From: CAZJDV01 sp964544865
GTDB taxonomy: Bacteria; Chloroflexota; Dehalococcoidia; Lucifugimonadales; CAJWER01
Reading direction: 5' to 3'
Assembly (NCBI GenBank): GCA_964544865.1
Contig: CAZJDV010000005.1
Location: 6,579-70,578, forward strand
DNA: 64,000 bases
Part shown: positions 1 to 8,541 of the stretch, in pieces
Numbering within the stretch: position 1 is the first letter of the stretch
How the letters are laid out: each line of letters begins with the position of its first letter
Translations under genes and position numbers: made by a program
Notes under the pieces: generated by a model
Seen by the model: only the letters and a program-made list of their open reading frames with translations
What the model was told of the DNA's origin: nothing
Databases searched by the model: none

Positions 1-2
1 CA

Positions 3-1772
3 ATGAAAAAAATGCTTTTCTCGCTGATTATTCTGGTCGGACTTATCGCGGCTGGCTGCGGCGTCGGCGGACTCGCTACCGGCGGCACCGAGGTTGAGGA
101 GGTACCGACCGTGCCACCCTCGACGGGCGCTTCGCTGCTGTCGGACTCCCCGACGGCAGAGGCCGCGGCATCGATCGAGCCTACCGCGCCCGCCCCTCGG
201 GAGGCGGTCGCCGCGCCCACGTCGGAACCGGTGGCCGTCCAGGAGCCGTCGACGGCGTTCACCGAGCCTTTGCCGCTTGGCGTGTTCAGGAGGCTCTGGG
301 CCGACCCGCCCACGCTCGACCCGCATCTCACCAGTGACACGACCTCGGCCGGCATAGTCGTCGAGGTCTTCAGCGGGTTGGTCGCCCTCGACACCGACCT
401 GCAGCTCGTGCCCGACATTGCGGAGAGTTGGACGATCGAGGACGGGGTCGTATACACCTTTACGCTGCGCGCGAACGCGAAATTTCACAACGACAAGCCC
501 GTAACCGCCGACGATTTCAAGTGGTCCCTGGAGCGGGCCGCGAATCCCAAGACCGCGTCGCCGGTGGCGGACACCTATCTGAACGACATCGTCGGGGCGA
601 TGGACTACATCGATGGCAAGACCACCGCGATCAGCGGGATCAGGGTGGTCGATGATCGCACCCTCCAGATCACCATCGACGCGCCCAAGGCCTACTTCCT
701 TGCCAAGCTGACCTATCCCACGGCACACGTGCTAGACCGGGAGACGGTCGAGGCCGGAGGCCGAAGCTGGTGGGTAAGCAACCCGGTCGGCACCGGGGCC
801 TTCAAGCTGGCCGAGTACCGCATCGGGGAGCGCATCGTCCTAGAGCGCAACGAGGACTATTACAAAGACCTCGCCCAGGTCGAGAGCGTGTACATGAACC
901 TCGCTGGCGGACAGGCCATGGCGATGTACGAGAACGACGAGATCGACATAACGGGAGTGGGCCTATTCGACCTGGAGCGCGTGCTCGATCCCGAGGAGGA
1001 GTTGAATCGGGAGCTGATCATCGCGCCACCTGGATTCAGCGTTTCATATATTGGATTCAACACCACCATGCCGCCCTTTGACGACCCAAGTTTTCGTAAG
1101 GCGCTCAACCACGCCGTGGACAAGGAGCTGATCGCGACGGAGGTGCTCTCGGAGCTGGTTCAGCCCGCGTACAGCATCCTCCCTCCTGGATTCCCCGGCT
1201 ACACCGACGACATCGTCGGGCTGAGACACGATCCGGAGCTGGCGAGGAAGCTCCTGGAGGAGTCGCCATACGCGGACCCCGAGACGCGTCCTCGCATCGT
1301 AGTTACGGTGCCGGGAACTGGTGGCACCATCGGCCTGGACTTGGAAGTAATACTCGAGATGTGGAAGCAGGAGCTGGGCGTGGAGGTGGAGATCCAGCAG
1401 GTGGAATGGGCCACGTATCTCGAGGACCTGGACGAGCAGAAGTTCCAGGCGTTCGCCGGCCTTGGCTGGGAAGCAGACTATCCCGACCCGCAGGACTTCC
1501 TGGACATTCTGTTCCACTCCAAGAGCGGCATAAACCACGGCGGATATTCCAATTCAGATGTAGACCGGGTGCTTGAGCGGGCGAGGGTCGAACCTGACGT
1601 GCTGAAGCGGATATCCCTCTACCATGAAGCCGAGCAGCTCATAATCAGTGACGCGGCATGGGTGCCCATGTGGTTTACCGGAGAGCGGTACGCCCTCGTC
1701 AAGCCCAACGTAAAGGGCTACGCCATGACGCCCATGATCGTCCCCAAACTCAAGCGGATCGTGATCGAATAA
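3..1772 (+). CDS. Peptide/dipeptide ABC transporter substrate-binding lipoprotein (SBP family 5)
   Basis: Extracytoplasmic solute-binding subunit of an oligopeptide-type ABC importer (DppA/OppA family, SBP_bac_5). The 589-residue length fits the family. Residues 1-19 are a lipoprotein signal peptide ending in AAGC, so Cys19 would be lipidated and the protein tethered outside the membrane. Residues 25-90 are a Pro/Ala/Thr/Glu-rich linker. The binding domain runs from about residue 95 to the end and contains the family-typical block around TLDPHLTSD. The start is at the window edge, so its ribosome site is not visible. Two permease genes follow on the same strand, which supports the role. The ligand (peptide, nickel or glutathione) cannot be decided from sequence. 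Confidence 0.95.
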   Translation: MKKMLFSLIILVGLIAAGCGVGGLATGGTEVEEVPTVPPSTGASLLSDSPTAEAAASIEPTAPAPREAVAAPTSEPVAVQEPSTAFTEPLPLGVFRRLWADPPTLDPHLTSDTTSAGIVVEVFSGLVALDTDLQLVPDIAESWTIEDGVVYTFTLRANAKFHNDKPVTADDFKWSLERAANPKTASPVADTYLNDIVGAMDYIDGKTTAISGIRVVDDRTLQITIDAPKAYFLAKLTYPTAHVLDRETVEAGGRSWWVSNPVGTGAFKLAEYRIGERIVLERNEDYYKDLAQVESVYMNLAGGQAMAMYENDEIDITGVGLFDLERVLDPEEELNRELIIAPPGFSVSYIGFNTTMPPFDDPSFRKALNHAVDKELIATEVLSELVQPAYSILPPGFPGYTDDIVGLRHDPELARKLLEESPYADPETRPRIVVTVPGTGGTIGLDLEVILEMWKQELGVEVEIQQVEWATYLEDLDEQKFQAFAGLGWEADYPDPQDFLDILFHSKSGINHGGYSNSDVDRVLERARVEPDVLKRISLYHEAEQLIISDAAWVPMWFTGERYALVKPNVKGYAMTPMIVPKLKRIVIE

Positions 1773-1814
1773 TAGTCAAGCGGCGCGTACTGCAATTGGC
1801 TCAGTAATTCCAGT

Positions 1815-1840
1815 CGGGGCCCCGGAGCGCCGTGGCCCCG
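1815..1840 (+). terminator. Weak GC hairpin between SBP and permease genes
   Basis: A perfect 7-bp inverted repeat, CGGGGCC (1815-1821) with GGCCCCG (1834-1840), has a 12-nt loop and lies 43 bp after the SBP stop. No T-run follows, so it is more likely an attenuating or mRNA-stabilising hairpin between a highly expressed binding protein and its permeases than a true intrinsic terminator. The rest of 1773-2010 shows nothing else I can support. Confidence 0.3.
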
Positions 1841-2010
1841 CTTGCGGTCGCGATTTCGAATGGTTATCGTAGTCGCATTGGCCTGGTCCAAAGGATGGCT
1901 CTGCGTCGTCCGGGGAGAGGATCGGCGCCTCGACTCATCGGGATTGAAAACAGGGCCAGGGCCTCCGATCTCGGGTAACCACGGAATCGGGCCGACAGGG
2001 GAGCGCCGTC

Positions 2011-2940
2011 ATGTGGATCTACATCGCCCGCCGACTGCTCTGGCTCCCCTTTCTACTGCTCGCGGCCTCTCTCGTCACCTTCTCTCTGGGACGTTTCGGG
2101 CCAGGCGACCCTGTCCGCGTGATGATGGGAAACCGCTATAATGAACAGGTCGCCGCACGGATTCGGCATGAAATGGGACTCGACCGCCCATTCCGCGTCC
2201 AGTACGGCGACTACATATGGGGTTTCGTCCACGGCGACTTCGGCGTCAGCCTCCGCTACGTGGGCCAGCCGGTCAGAGACATCATCGTTCCAAAGATGTG
2301 GGTCTCGGCCCAACTCGCGATCGCGGCGATGTTGATCAGCGTCGGCACAGGGCTGCCTCTGGGGTTCTTCATCGCCCATAAACAGGGCCGATGGCAGGAC
2401 CCGACGTTTGTGAGCATCGCCCTTGTTCTCATGTCGATACCCGTAATGGTCAGCGTGCCCGCGCTGTTGGGAGTCCTATGCCTCGGGCTTCACCTGGTCC
2501 CCTGCTCCGGCTGGGGGGGTGTGTTTGATCCTCGGATCATCGTTCCGGCGATCACAATGGGGGTGCCGGGCATCGCCGGTCTCACCAGGCTCATGCGTGC
2601 CAGCACACTGGACGTTCTAAACCAGGACTTCGTCCGGACGGCGCATTCCAAGGGACTCGACCAGGTAACCATCGACGTCAGGCACGTTTTCAGAAACGCC
2701 ATGATACCGATCGTAACCATCCTCGCCTTCTCCCTGGCGGGACTTATCGGCGGCGCATTTATCACCGAGACGATATTGGGGATTCCCGGCATCGGGCGCT
2801 TCGTGGTACAGTCGATCTTCGACAGGGATTACCCGGTTATCATGGCGGTCACCCTGATCGGCGCCAGCGCATTCGTGCTGGCCAACCTGCTGGCGGACGT
2901 GGCCTACGCGTTCATCGACCCGAGGATTCGATACCGGTAG
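2011..2940 (+). CDS. ABC transporter permease, DppB/OppB type
   Basis: Inner-membrane permease of the peptide/nickel importer family. The 309 residues include an N-terminal membrane segment (about 8-28), a periplasmic region with GRFGPGDPV, and a BPD_transp_1 domain with about five further helices. The cytoplasmic EAA-type loop lies near residues 195-225 (HSKGLDQVTIDVRHVFRNA), where the ATPase docks. It pairs with the DppC-like gene 17 bp downstream and takes substrate from the lipoprotein upstream. ATG start at 2011 with GGGGAG nearby. Confidence 0.95.
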   Translation: MWIYIARRLLWLPFLLLAASLVTFSLGRFGPGDPVRVMMGNRYNEQVAARIRHEMGLDRPFRVQYGDYIWGFVHGDFGVSLRYVGQPVRDIIVPKMWVSAQLAIAAMLISVGTGLPLGFFIAHKQGRWQDPTFVSIALVLMSIPVMVSVPALLGVLCLGLHLVPCSGWGGVFDPRIIVPAITMGVPGIAGLTRLMRASTLDVLNQDFVRTAHSKGLDQVTIDVRHVFRNAMIPIVTILAFSLAGLIGGAFITETILGIPGIGRFVVQSIFDRDYPVIMAVTLIGASAFVLANLLADVAYAFIDPRIRYR

Positions 2941-2957
2941 CGAGGTGCTGAAGGAAA

Positions 2958-3962
2958 TTGGCGGTACGACAGCTTGAGTTAGCGGCAGAGGAACAACGCT
3001 CTGCCAGCAAAGGCCATGTCGGCCGGGCCCTTGGACGGCTTGTACACAAGAAGATCGCCGTCGCGTGCATGGTGGCCCTGGCGATTATCTATTCGGGCGG
3101 GATCTTCGCCAAATGGGTATCGCCCTACGACTATACCGCCCAGAACTACAGCGCTATCAGGAAGGCGCCCAGCCTGGTGACCGACCAGGGCCTGAGCGGG
3201 TTCTTCACCGAGTCCCACTTCGCCGGCACCGACTGGATCGGCCGCGATCTGTTTACCAGGGTGCTGTGGGGTATCCAGAACACCGTGATCCTGACGCTGG
3301 TGGCCATGCTGACGGGTGGGATCGTGATTGGGGTGACCCTGGGCCTGGTATCCGGGTACTACGGCAGGTGGACGGACACGATAATTATGCGCGTCGGGGA
3401 GGTGTTCGCCTCCTTCCCCGACATATTCCTGGTCATAATCCTGGCGGCGACCCTCCGGCCTCGAATCCTCGACAGCGTCCGGTGGATAGAGGACCACACG
3501 GTCTTGGACGGCCTGGTGCGAAGCGGCGTTGTGGACTACTTCGTGGTGTCCATCGCTCTGGTGAGCTTCGGCTGGATCGGCATGGCCCGTCTGGTCAGAG
3601 GCCAGATACTCTACCTGAAGGAGACCCAGCAGGTGGAGGCGGCCAAGGCCATCGGCGCCTCGACGCGCAGGATCCTCTTCGTTCACCTGCTTCCCAACGC
3701 CGCCAGTCCCATAGTGGTCACGGTGACCATGGGCATGGGAGTGTTCGTCGGCACGGAGATCATCCTGAGCTGGCTCGGCCTGGGAATCCAGCCGCCGAGG
3801 CCCAGCCTGGGCACCATGCTGCTGCAGGGCGGACGTCTGACCATACTGAGAGACCAGCCGTGGATGCTGCTGGCGCCGGGGCTGGCGGCATGGATGCTGG
3901 TCCTTGCCTGGAACCTGCTGGGCGACGCCCTAAACGACGTGCTGAACCCTAGAACGAGGTAG
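2958..3962 (+). CDS. ABC transporter permease, DppC/OppC type
   Basis: Second permease of the peptide-type importer, 334 residues. It has the OppC N-terminal segment (one helix near 30-52), a BPD_transp_1 domain and the EAA loop around residues 225-250 (AAKAIGASTRRILFVHLLPN). The start called is TTG at 2958, directly behind GAAGGA; spacing is short, so a start a few codons downstream is possible. No ATP-binding subunit follows: the next gene is on the other strand and overlaps this 3' end by 33 bp. The ATPases must lie upstream of the window or elsewhere. Confidence 0.93.
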   Translation: MAVRQLELAAEEQRSASKGHVGRALGRLVHKKIAVACMVALAIIYSGGIFAKWVSPYDYTAQNYSAIRKAPSLVTDQGLSGFFTESHFAGTDWIGRDLFTRVLWGIQNTVILTLVAMLTGGIVIGVTLGLVSGYYGRWTDTIIMRVGEVFASFPDIFLVIILAATLRPRILDSVRWIEDHTVLDGLVRSGVVDYFVVSIALVSFGWIGMARLVRGQILYLKETQQVEAAKAIGASTRRILFVHLLPNAASPIVVTVTMGMGVFVGTEIILSWLGLGIQPPRPSLGTMLLQGGRLTILRDQPWMLLAPGLAAWMLVLAWNLLGDALNDVLNPRTR

Positions 3963-5510
3963 AGGGTACACGGCAATTGGGGGCGCGTGTCCGGCTCCTA
4001 GTCCCCAGCCCCTGCGTCTTCTCCTCAACCCCAGCCCCGCCAGGCCCACGAAGATCGCCACGAATCCCACGTCGGTTGGGCCGCCCCCGGAGGAAGGGTT
4101 GCAGGAGGCGCCTCCTGCCCCGGTCTGCGCCGGCTCCGGCTGAGAGGCCGGCTCGGCGGTGGGCGCGGCCTCGGTGGGCACTGCCGCTGCGGCTTCGGGT
4201 ACCGGAGTCGCGGTCAGTTCCGGCGTGGGTGGTGGCAAGAGAGTGGGCGTAGACGTGGGCTCGGCGGCCTGGTCGCCGACGGCTTCCGACTGGGCCTGCG
4301 GGGTCAGGCTGTACAGCAGAGGCACCCGCTGGGGTATCGGCGTTGGACGCACCGCTTGTCTGGCATCCAGATCGAGGAGCTCGGCGCCGATGCTCGTCCT
4401 CCACAGCGCGTCGAGGCCCGCGCGGTCTACTCCGTATGTCTCCATGAGGGCGTCGTCCATGTTCGTGCCCGACTTGAGGGTGGCCATGAGCTGCCTCATC
4501 TTGCCGGGCCCGAACTCGCCTATCATCATCCTGACGATGCTTTTGGCCTGGCCGTAGAAGATGATTACGCTTTCGGAGTCGCCGGGCAGTGCGGGCATGT
4601 AGACGTGGGGCAGCAGGCGGTCGGTCTCAATCGCGAAGTCGAGGGCGATGTCGTAGGAGAAACCGGGGTCCACGTTGGCGAATTCGGAAAGCCCCTCGTC
4701 GAGCCACGCGGGCACGCGGCGTATCACGCTGTCTCCCACCCGGTGGGTGATTATGTGCATGACCTCGTGGGACGCCGTGCCGAGCGCAAGCCTTCCACCG
4801 CCGAGGACCAGAAGCGTGCCGTACTCCGTAAACGCCTGCCCCTCGGTGATTAGCTCCCGGCTGATCGCCAGGCTCCTCGGGGGCAGAGCTTCGAGCATCT
4901 CCTTTGTGTTGTTGTACATCGTGACCCGAATGGGCTCCTCAACCGATTCCGGGCCCATGACGGGGATCATCTTGTCCAGCGTCTCGGTGATGGTGCGCAG
5001 GATCTCCTCGGCCCGCTTTTTGACCGGGCCCTTGTACGCCACCGTCACGGGACCATCGGTCAGCTCCAGCCATCTCGAGTGGCCATCCTCGTCGACGAAC
5101 CTGGCGTCGAAGTACACGAACTCCTGCAGTTCCGTCTTCAGGCTCATTCCTGCCGAGTCCTCGATCTCGAAGTTATAGCGAATTATCGTACTGGGGGGGA
5201 TGTACCGCGCAGCGGTGTCGGTGCGCCAGAACAGCTCGCCCTCGGCCAATTTCCCCGTATTGTGGTCCAGATATTGGTAGGCGTGGGTCACCTGCTGGCC
5301 GATTCTCAGACGAATCTGGATGGTTTTGATCTCGCTCTCAGAGGTGGCCCTGACCTTGACGCGAAACCCCCCGGGGAATTCGCTGACGATCTGATGCCAC
5401 TGCAGCACGGGGCCAGCGGCGTGGGCCGTCGATGCCGGCCAGATCCAGACGAATCCGGCCAGCAGCACGAGCGCCGCTCCCGCAAGTTGCCGCACGGTGG
5501 TGCTTGCCAT
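3930..5510 (-). CDS. Secreted peptidase MA-family zinc metallopeptidase with C-terminal anchor
   Basis: Predicted exported gluzincin-type metallopeptidase, 526 residues from the ATG at 5510. I chose this start over an upstream in-frame ATG (5564) because GAGG sits 7 nt before it and a clear signal peptide (residues 1-31, ending STAHAAG) follows. The zinc motif HEVMH is at about 248-252, followed by WLDEGLSEF, whose Glu is the likely third ligand, as in the peptidase MA family. The tail has a Pro/Thr/Ala/Glu-rich spacer, then GGG, one hydrophobic helix and RRRRR, resembling a C-terminal sorting or anchoring signal. Its 3' end overlaps the convergent permease gene. It lies 50 bp behind the disulfide oxidoreductase gene on the same strand. 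The substrate is unknown. Confidence 0.82.
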   Translation of the reverse strand: MASTTVRQLAGAALVLLAGFVWIWPASTAHAAGPVLQWHQIVSEFPGGFRVKVRATSESEIKTIQIRLRIGQQVTHAYQYLDHNTGKLAEGELFWRTDTAARYIPPSTIIRYNFEIEDSAGMSLKTELQEFVYFDARFVDEDGHSRWLELTDGPVTVAYKGPVKKRAEEILRTITETLDKMIPVMGPESVEEPIRVTMYNNTKEMLEALPPRSLAISRELITEGQAFTEYGTLLVLGGGRLALGTASHEVMHIITHRVGDSVIRRVPAWLDEGLSEFANVDPGFSYDIALDFAIETDRLLPHVYMPALPGDSESVIIFYGQAKSIVRMMIGEFGPGKMRQLMATLKSGTNMDDALMETYGVDRAGLDALWRTSIGAELLDLDARQAVRPTPIPQRVPLLYSLTPQAQSEAVGDQAAEPTSTPTLLPPPTPELTATPVPEAAAAVPTEAAPTAEPASQPEPAQTGAGGASCNPSSGGGPTDVGFVAIFVGLAGLGLRRRRRGWGLGAGHAPPIAVYPLPRSRVQHVV

Positions 5511-5560
5511 TCGAGGTCCTCGCTGTCGTATCCGAATCGTACGGGTTGGTTGGGCCGTTC

Positions 5561-6286
5561 TCAACCGATAGGCGTCGTCAGGTCGGAGTAATGCTCGGGG
5601 ACGTCATCTGGCTCCTCGGCGTCGACGGCCTGCAGGATGCGCTCCAGCAGCACGTCCTCTGTCACCGCTCCGGTGAACTGCACACGGTCATTGATGATGG
5701 TCTTGGGCACGCCCATGATATTGTAAATGGCGGCAAGGTCGGGGAACTCCTGTATCTCTATTACGTCCGCGGTTACCTTCGGAGATTCTATCGCCATCGC
5801 GTGGGCCACACGGGCCAAAGTTGGGCAATACTGTCAATTGGGTGTCACGAAGACCCGTATGTGTACGTCCTCTTTCAGATGCCTGAGTTGCCTGCGCGTT
5901 TCCAGCTTGAGCGGGCTGCGCCGCTCCGCCGCCCCTATGATCGACTCGATAAATAGGGCGAACTCGTAGCCCGACGGCAGTCCAAAGTACCTGGCGCGGC
6001 CATTTTTCTGCGAGCCGAACACGATCGCCGGAATCCGGCTGATGCCGAGGTCCGCCGCACCACCGGTGTCTTTGTAGAAGTCCACGATCTTCAGGTGGAT
6101 CTTGGGCGAAAGAGCGCACACTTCCTCGACGAGCTCCTGGGCCTGGCCGCAGGTCTGGCACTCGCGTCCGGGTATATATAGTCCGATGTCCGCCTGGGTG
6201 TACAGCGTGAGATTCACGTCACGTCTTAGCTCGGCGTCGAACCTTTGCTGCACTGCAGCCCGGTCCTGGTCCTGAAGTACGGGCAT
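5561..6286 (-). CDS. Protein disulfide oxidoreductase (tandem thioredoxin folds), candidate selenoprotein with in-frame TGA
   Basis: Reads as one 241-residue protein if TGA at 5834-5836 is decoded. Residues 1-150 form the first thioredoxin/glutaredoxin unit with C43-Q-T-C46. The reading frame continues after TGA as Q-Y-C-P-T-L-A-R and then 84 residues typical of the second unit, including the cis-Pro segment MGVPKT. In Cys-containing relatives the sequence here is TPTCPYC, so TGA falls exactly on the first redox Cys, giving U151-Q-Y-C154. The length matches archaeal and bacterial PDO proteins. AGGAG lies 6 nt before the ATG at 6286. Established knowledge: UxxC replacements are common in thioredoxin-fold selenoproteins. 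The alternative is a nonsense mutation or sequencing error. No Sec machinery genes are visible in the window. Confidence 0.75.
5804..5816 (-). promoter_or_regulatory. Possible bacterial SECIS hairpin after the TGA
   Basis: On the mRNA, GGCC-CGUGU-GGCC begins 18 nt after the UGA codon. The 5-nt apical loop is centred about 24 nt downstream and carries G at its second position. This agrees with the general bacterial SECIS layout (short upper stem, small loop with early G, 16-37 nt from UGA). The stem is only 4 perfect pairs with an interrupted extension, so the call is tentative. Confidence 0.35.
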
Positions 6287-6374
6287 TACGTCTCCTGCCT
6301 GGTTGCGTGTTCACGTTGCCGGCTGACCGCACGGTCTCGTACCGGTTTCCTAAACCGATGCCGCCAACCAACCA

Positions 6375-6403
6375 ATTGTAGTGCAGCGGGGCGAATCGAT
6401 AAA
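6375..6403 (-). promoter_or_regulatory. Sigma70-like promoter for the disulfide oxidoreductase gene
   Basis: On the minus strand TTTATC (6398-6403) and TACAAT (6375-6380) are 17 bp apart, placing transcription start near 6368 and giving a leader of about 80 nt to the ATG at 6286. Confidence 0.5.
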
Positions 6404-6449
6404 GTGAACTGCCGATGCAAGCAGCGGGTTTCGAATGTATGTAACCTGT

Positions 6450-7049
6450 TCACTTTTTCTCGAGCTCCCGCCGCACATGAAGCACGCGCTGAACCGTGGT
6501 GACGATCGTGAGGGCGCCGATGGCGGCCAGGACGATCAGGAGCGCGGGGGGCCACCATTGACCGGCTATAACGCCGGCTCCGAGGGCGACGACCCTCTCC
6601 GTGCGGGTCATTACGCCGACCTCGCAGTCGACCCTCAGCCCCTCCGCACGCGCACGAACGTAGCTTACCATCATGGAGCCCGCCAGGGCGACGAAGACCA
6701 GGACCGCGCCGGACGTCGACGACTCGTTCAGATAGTGCACGAGGAGGCCGAGCAGTACGACGGACTCGGACACGCGGTCGGCCGTCGAGTCCAGAAAGGC
6801 CCCGAATTTCGATTCCCGGCCCGTGGCGCGGGCGACAGCGCCATCGAACATATCGAAAACGGCGGAGAGCAGCAGCGCCGCTCCGCCGGCGGCTAGGAAC
6901 CCCGAGCCAAGCAGGTACGAGCTGCCCGCCGCACCGAGGAGCCCGAGCATCGTTATGCTATTTGGCGAGAGGCCCAGGCCCGCAAGCAACCGTGCGGCAG
7001 GGTTCTCGACATACGCCGAGACCAGTCTCCGGGCGCTGCCTCTATTCAC
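6450..7049 (-). CDS. CDP-alcohol phosphatidyltransferase family protein
   Basis: Membrane enzyme that displaces CMP from CDP-diacylglycerol with an alcohol such as inositol (phosphate) or glycerol phosphate. The 199 residues carry the full family signature D-G-x2-A-R-x8-G-x3-D-x3-D at roughly 67-89 (DGAVARATG, then G and D/D) and about six membrane helices. The start is GTG at 7049, only 6 bp behind the stop of the PimA-like glycosyltransferase, so the two are translationally close in one operon. That pairing resembles actinobacterial PI synthase-PimA neighbourhoods and favours a phosphatidylinositol-type product over PgsA, but the alcohol is inferred. Confidence 0.88.
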   Translation of the reverse strand: MNRGSARRLVSAYVENPAARLLAGLGLSPNSITMLGLLGAAGSSYLLGSGFLAAGGAALLLSAVFDMFDGAVARATGRESKFGAFLDSTADRVSESVVLLGLLVHYLNESSTSGAVLVFVALAGSMMVSYVRARAEGLRVDCEVGVMTRTERVVALGAGVIAGQWWPPALLIVLAAIGALTIVTTVQRVLHVRRELEKK

Positions 7050-7055
7050 CGTGGC

Positions 7056-8195
7056 TCATCGCCCCGGCCCTTTGGCCGATTCGAGATTGGCCAGGTAGTA
7101 GTCCATTACCCGCCGGGCGATCCGCTCCCACCGGTGTTCATCCGCCTTTCGGCGGCCGTTGGCGGCGAGCCGGTTTCGCAGCTCAGGGTCCTTCAACAGC
7201 ACCTCGATCGCGTCGGCCAGGGACTTGTCGTCCTTTGGCGGCGCGAGCAGACCCTCTTGTCCGTGGGTGATAACGCTGGTGTAGCCCTCGATGGCGGTGG
7301 CGACGATCGGCTTGCCCGCCGCCATAGCTTCCAGCAGCACGATTCCAAAGCTCTCCCCGCCGGTGGCCGGCGAGCAGAAGATGTCCGCCGCCTGGTAGAA
7401 CCGCGTCCTGTCCTCGTCCGAGACGCCGCCCACGAGCACCACGTCCTGCAGGTTTCGTTCGCTCATGATCCGGTACGAGTCCCGGTCGGGCTTGCCCGGT
7501 CCCACGACCAGCAGCCGCAAATTGGGCCAGTCCCACTTGAGCCTGCCATACGCCCCAAGCAGATACCTCAAGCCCTTGCGCTTTTCCAAACGCCCAAGGA
7601 AGAGCAGGTTTATCATTCCGTCCCGAAAGTTGGCGAATGGGGTCACCCCATTCGCGAAGGCATCGACCTCAATGCCATTGGGGATGATCTTGTAGCTGCC
7701 CGGGAAGTGCCGGCTGATGAACTGACGGGCCGGTTTTGAGACCGCGATGCGGCCGTGGAGCTTTTGAGAATAGGGCTTGGCAAGCGTTTTTGCGCCGATG
7801 CCGTACAGGCGCGACCCTCGGTAGCTATGGAACGTTGCGATGTTGACCGACTTCGAGTAACCCAGCATGTGGAGGGTGACTGCGCCGGCGAAGGGTTCGT
7901 GCAGGTGGACTATGTCAAAGTCCTCGCGACGCAGAAGATCCTTGATCCGGGGCCGCAGCCAAACAGAGAAGGAGACCCGGGCGATCGACCCTCCGCTGGG
8001 CACGGGGACCGGCTTGCCCATGGCAACGAAATTCTCGTCGCTCACGCGGGCTGGCTCGGAGCACGGGGCCACCACCTTCACCGTGTGTCCCCAACCCTCG
8101 AATTGGCCCGCCAGATTGCGGATGTGGTCGTTGACGCCTGAACTGAAGGCGTAGTCGAATGCTGACACGAGGGCGATCTTCAAAGGACGGTCCAT
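7056..8195 (-). CDS. Glycosyltransferase family 4, PimA-like
   Basis: GT-B retaining glycosyltransferase, 379 residues from the ATG at 8195. A longer in-frame version to 8279 would translate the low-complexity repeat PQNPTPNTYHPP, so I reject it. Two Rossmann-like halves are seen. The donor-site E-x7-E motif is in GGESFGIVLLEAMAAGKP, and the N-terminus (ALVSAFDYAFSSGVNDHI) resembles phosphatidyl-myo-inositol mannosyltransferases. The adjacent CDP-alcohol phosphatidyltransferase supports a glycolipid role at the inner membrane face. The donor sugar is not determinable. Confidence 0.88.
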   Translation of the reverse strand: MDRPLKIALVSAFDYAFSSGVNDHIRNLAGQFEGWGHTVKVVAPCSEPARVSDENFVAMGKPVPVPSGGSIARVSFSVWLRPRIKDLLRREDFDIVHLHEPFAGAVTLHMLGYSKSVNIATFHSYRGSRLYGIGAKTLAKPYSQKLHGRIAVSKPARQFISRHFPGSYKIIPNGIEVDAFANGVTPFANFRDGMINLLFLGRLEKRKGLRYLLGAYGRLKWDWPNLRLLVVGPGKPDRDSYRIMSERNLQDVVLVGGVSDEDRTRFYQAADIFCSPATGGESFGIVLLEAMAAGKPIVATAIEGYTSVITHGQEGLLAPPKDDKSLADAIEVLLKDPELRNRLAANGRRKADEHRWERIARRVMDYYLANLESAKGPGR

Positions 8196-8220
8196 ATGTG
8201 CGTCCCGGGGATAGGGAGGG

Positions 8221-8285
8221 TGATAGGTGTTGGGTGTTGGGTTTTGGGGACCGGAACTCTGGAACCTAGAAACCAACACCTATCA
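8221..8285 (-). repeat. 13-bp inverted repeat with G-rich spacer in the 5' leader
   Basis: TGATAGGTGTTGG (8221-8233) and its exact reverse complement (8273-8285) flank 39 nt. The left arm runs into repeated GGGTGTT units followed by GGGG. As RNA it would fold into a long-stem hairpin about 25 nt upstream of the glycosyltransferase start. It could be a regulatory leader or a degenerate mobile repeat. Confidence 0.5.
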
Positions 8286-8541
8286 TCCGTTCCCCAGTTT
8301 ACTCTTTCTCGCCCCTCATTTGACGCGACGCGGTCGACGGGCCGACGCCGCGCAGGCCCGCCGTAATATCGTCAACCTTCTGCCGGGCGACTTCATCGGT
8401 GAATTGGACGTTGGGGGCGCCGCTCCCAATCCCAGTAATTGCTACGTTAATGCGTCCCGATCAGGTCTTCTCTTCGCTACGTCACCGTCATCTGCATCGG
8501 GGCGGGAAAACATGTCAGAACGTGCAGTGGAACCGTTCGGA

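Noticed and set aside
5834..5836. Treating the TGA as an ordinary stop with two separate small genes
   Set aside because: The downstream piece would start at an internal TTG without ribosome site and lack its redox Cys pair; the frame is continuous and TGA is exactly at the Cys position. Pseudogene remains possible.
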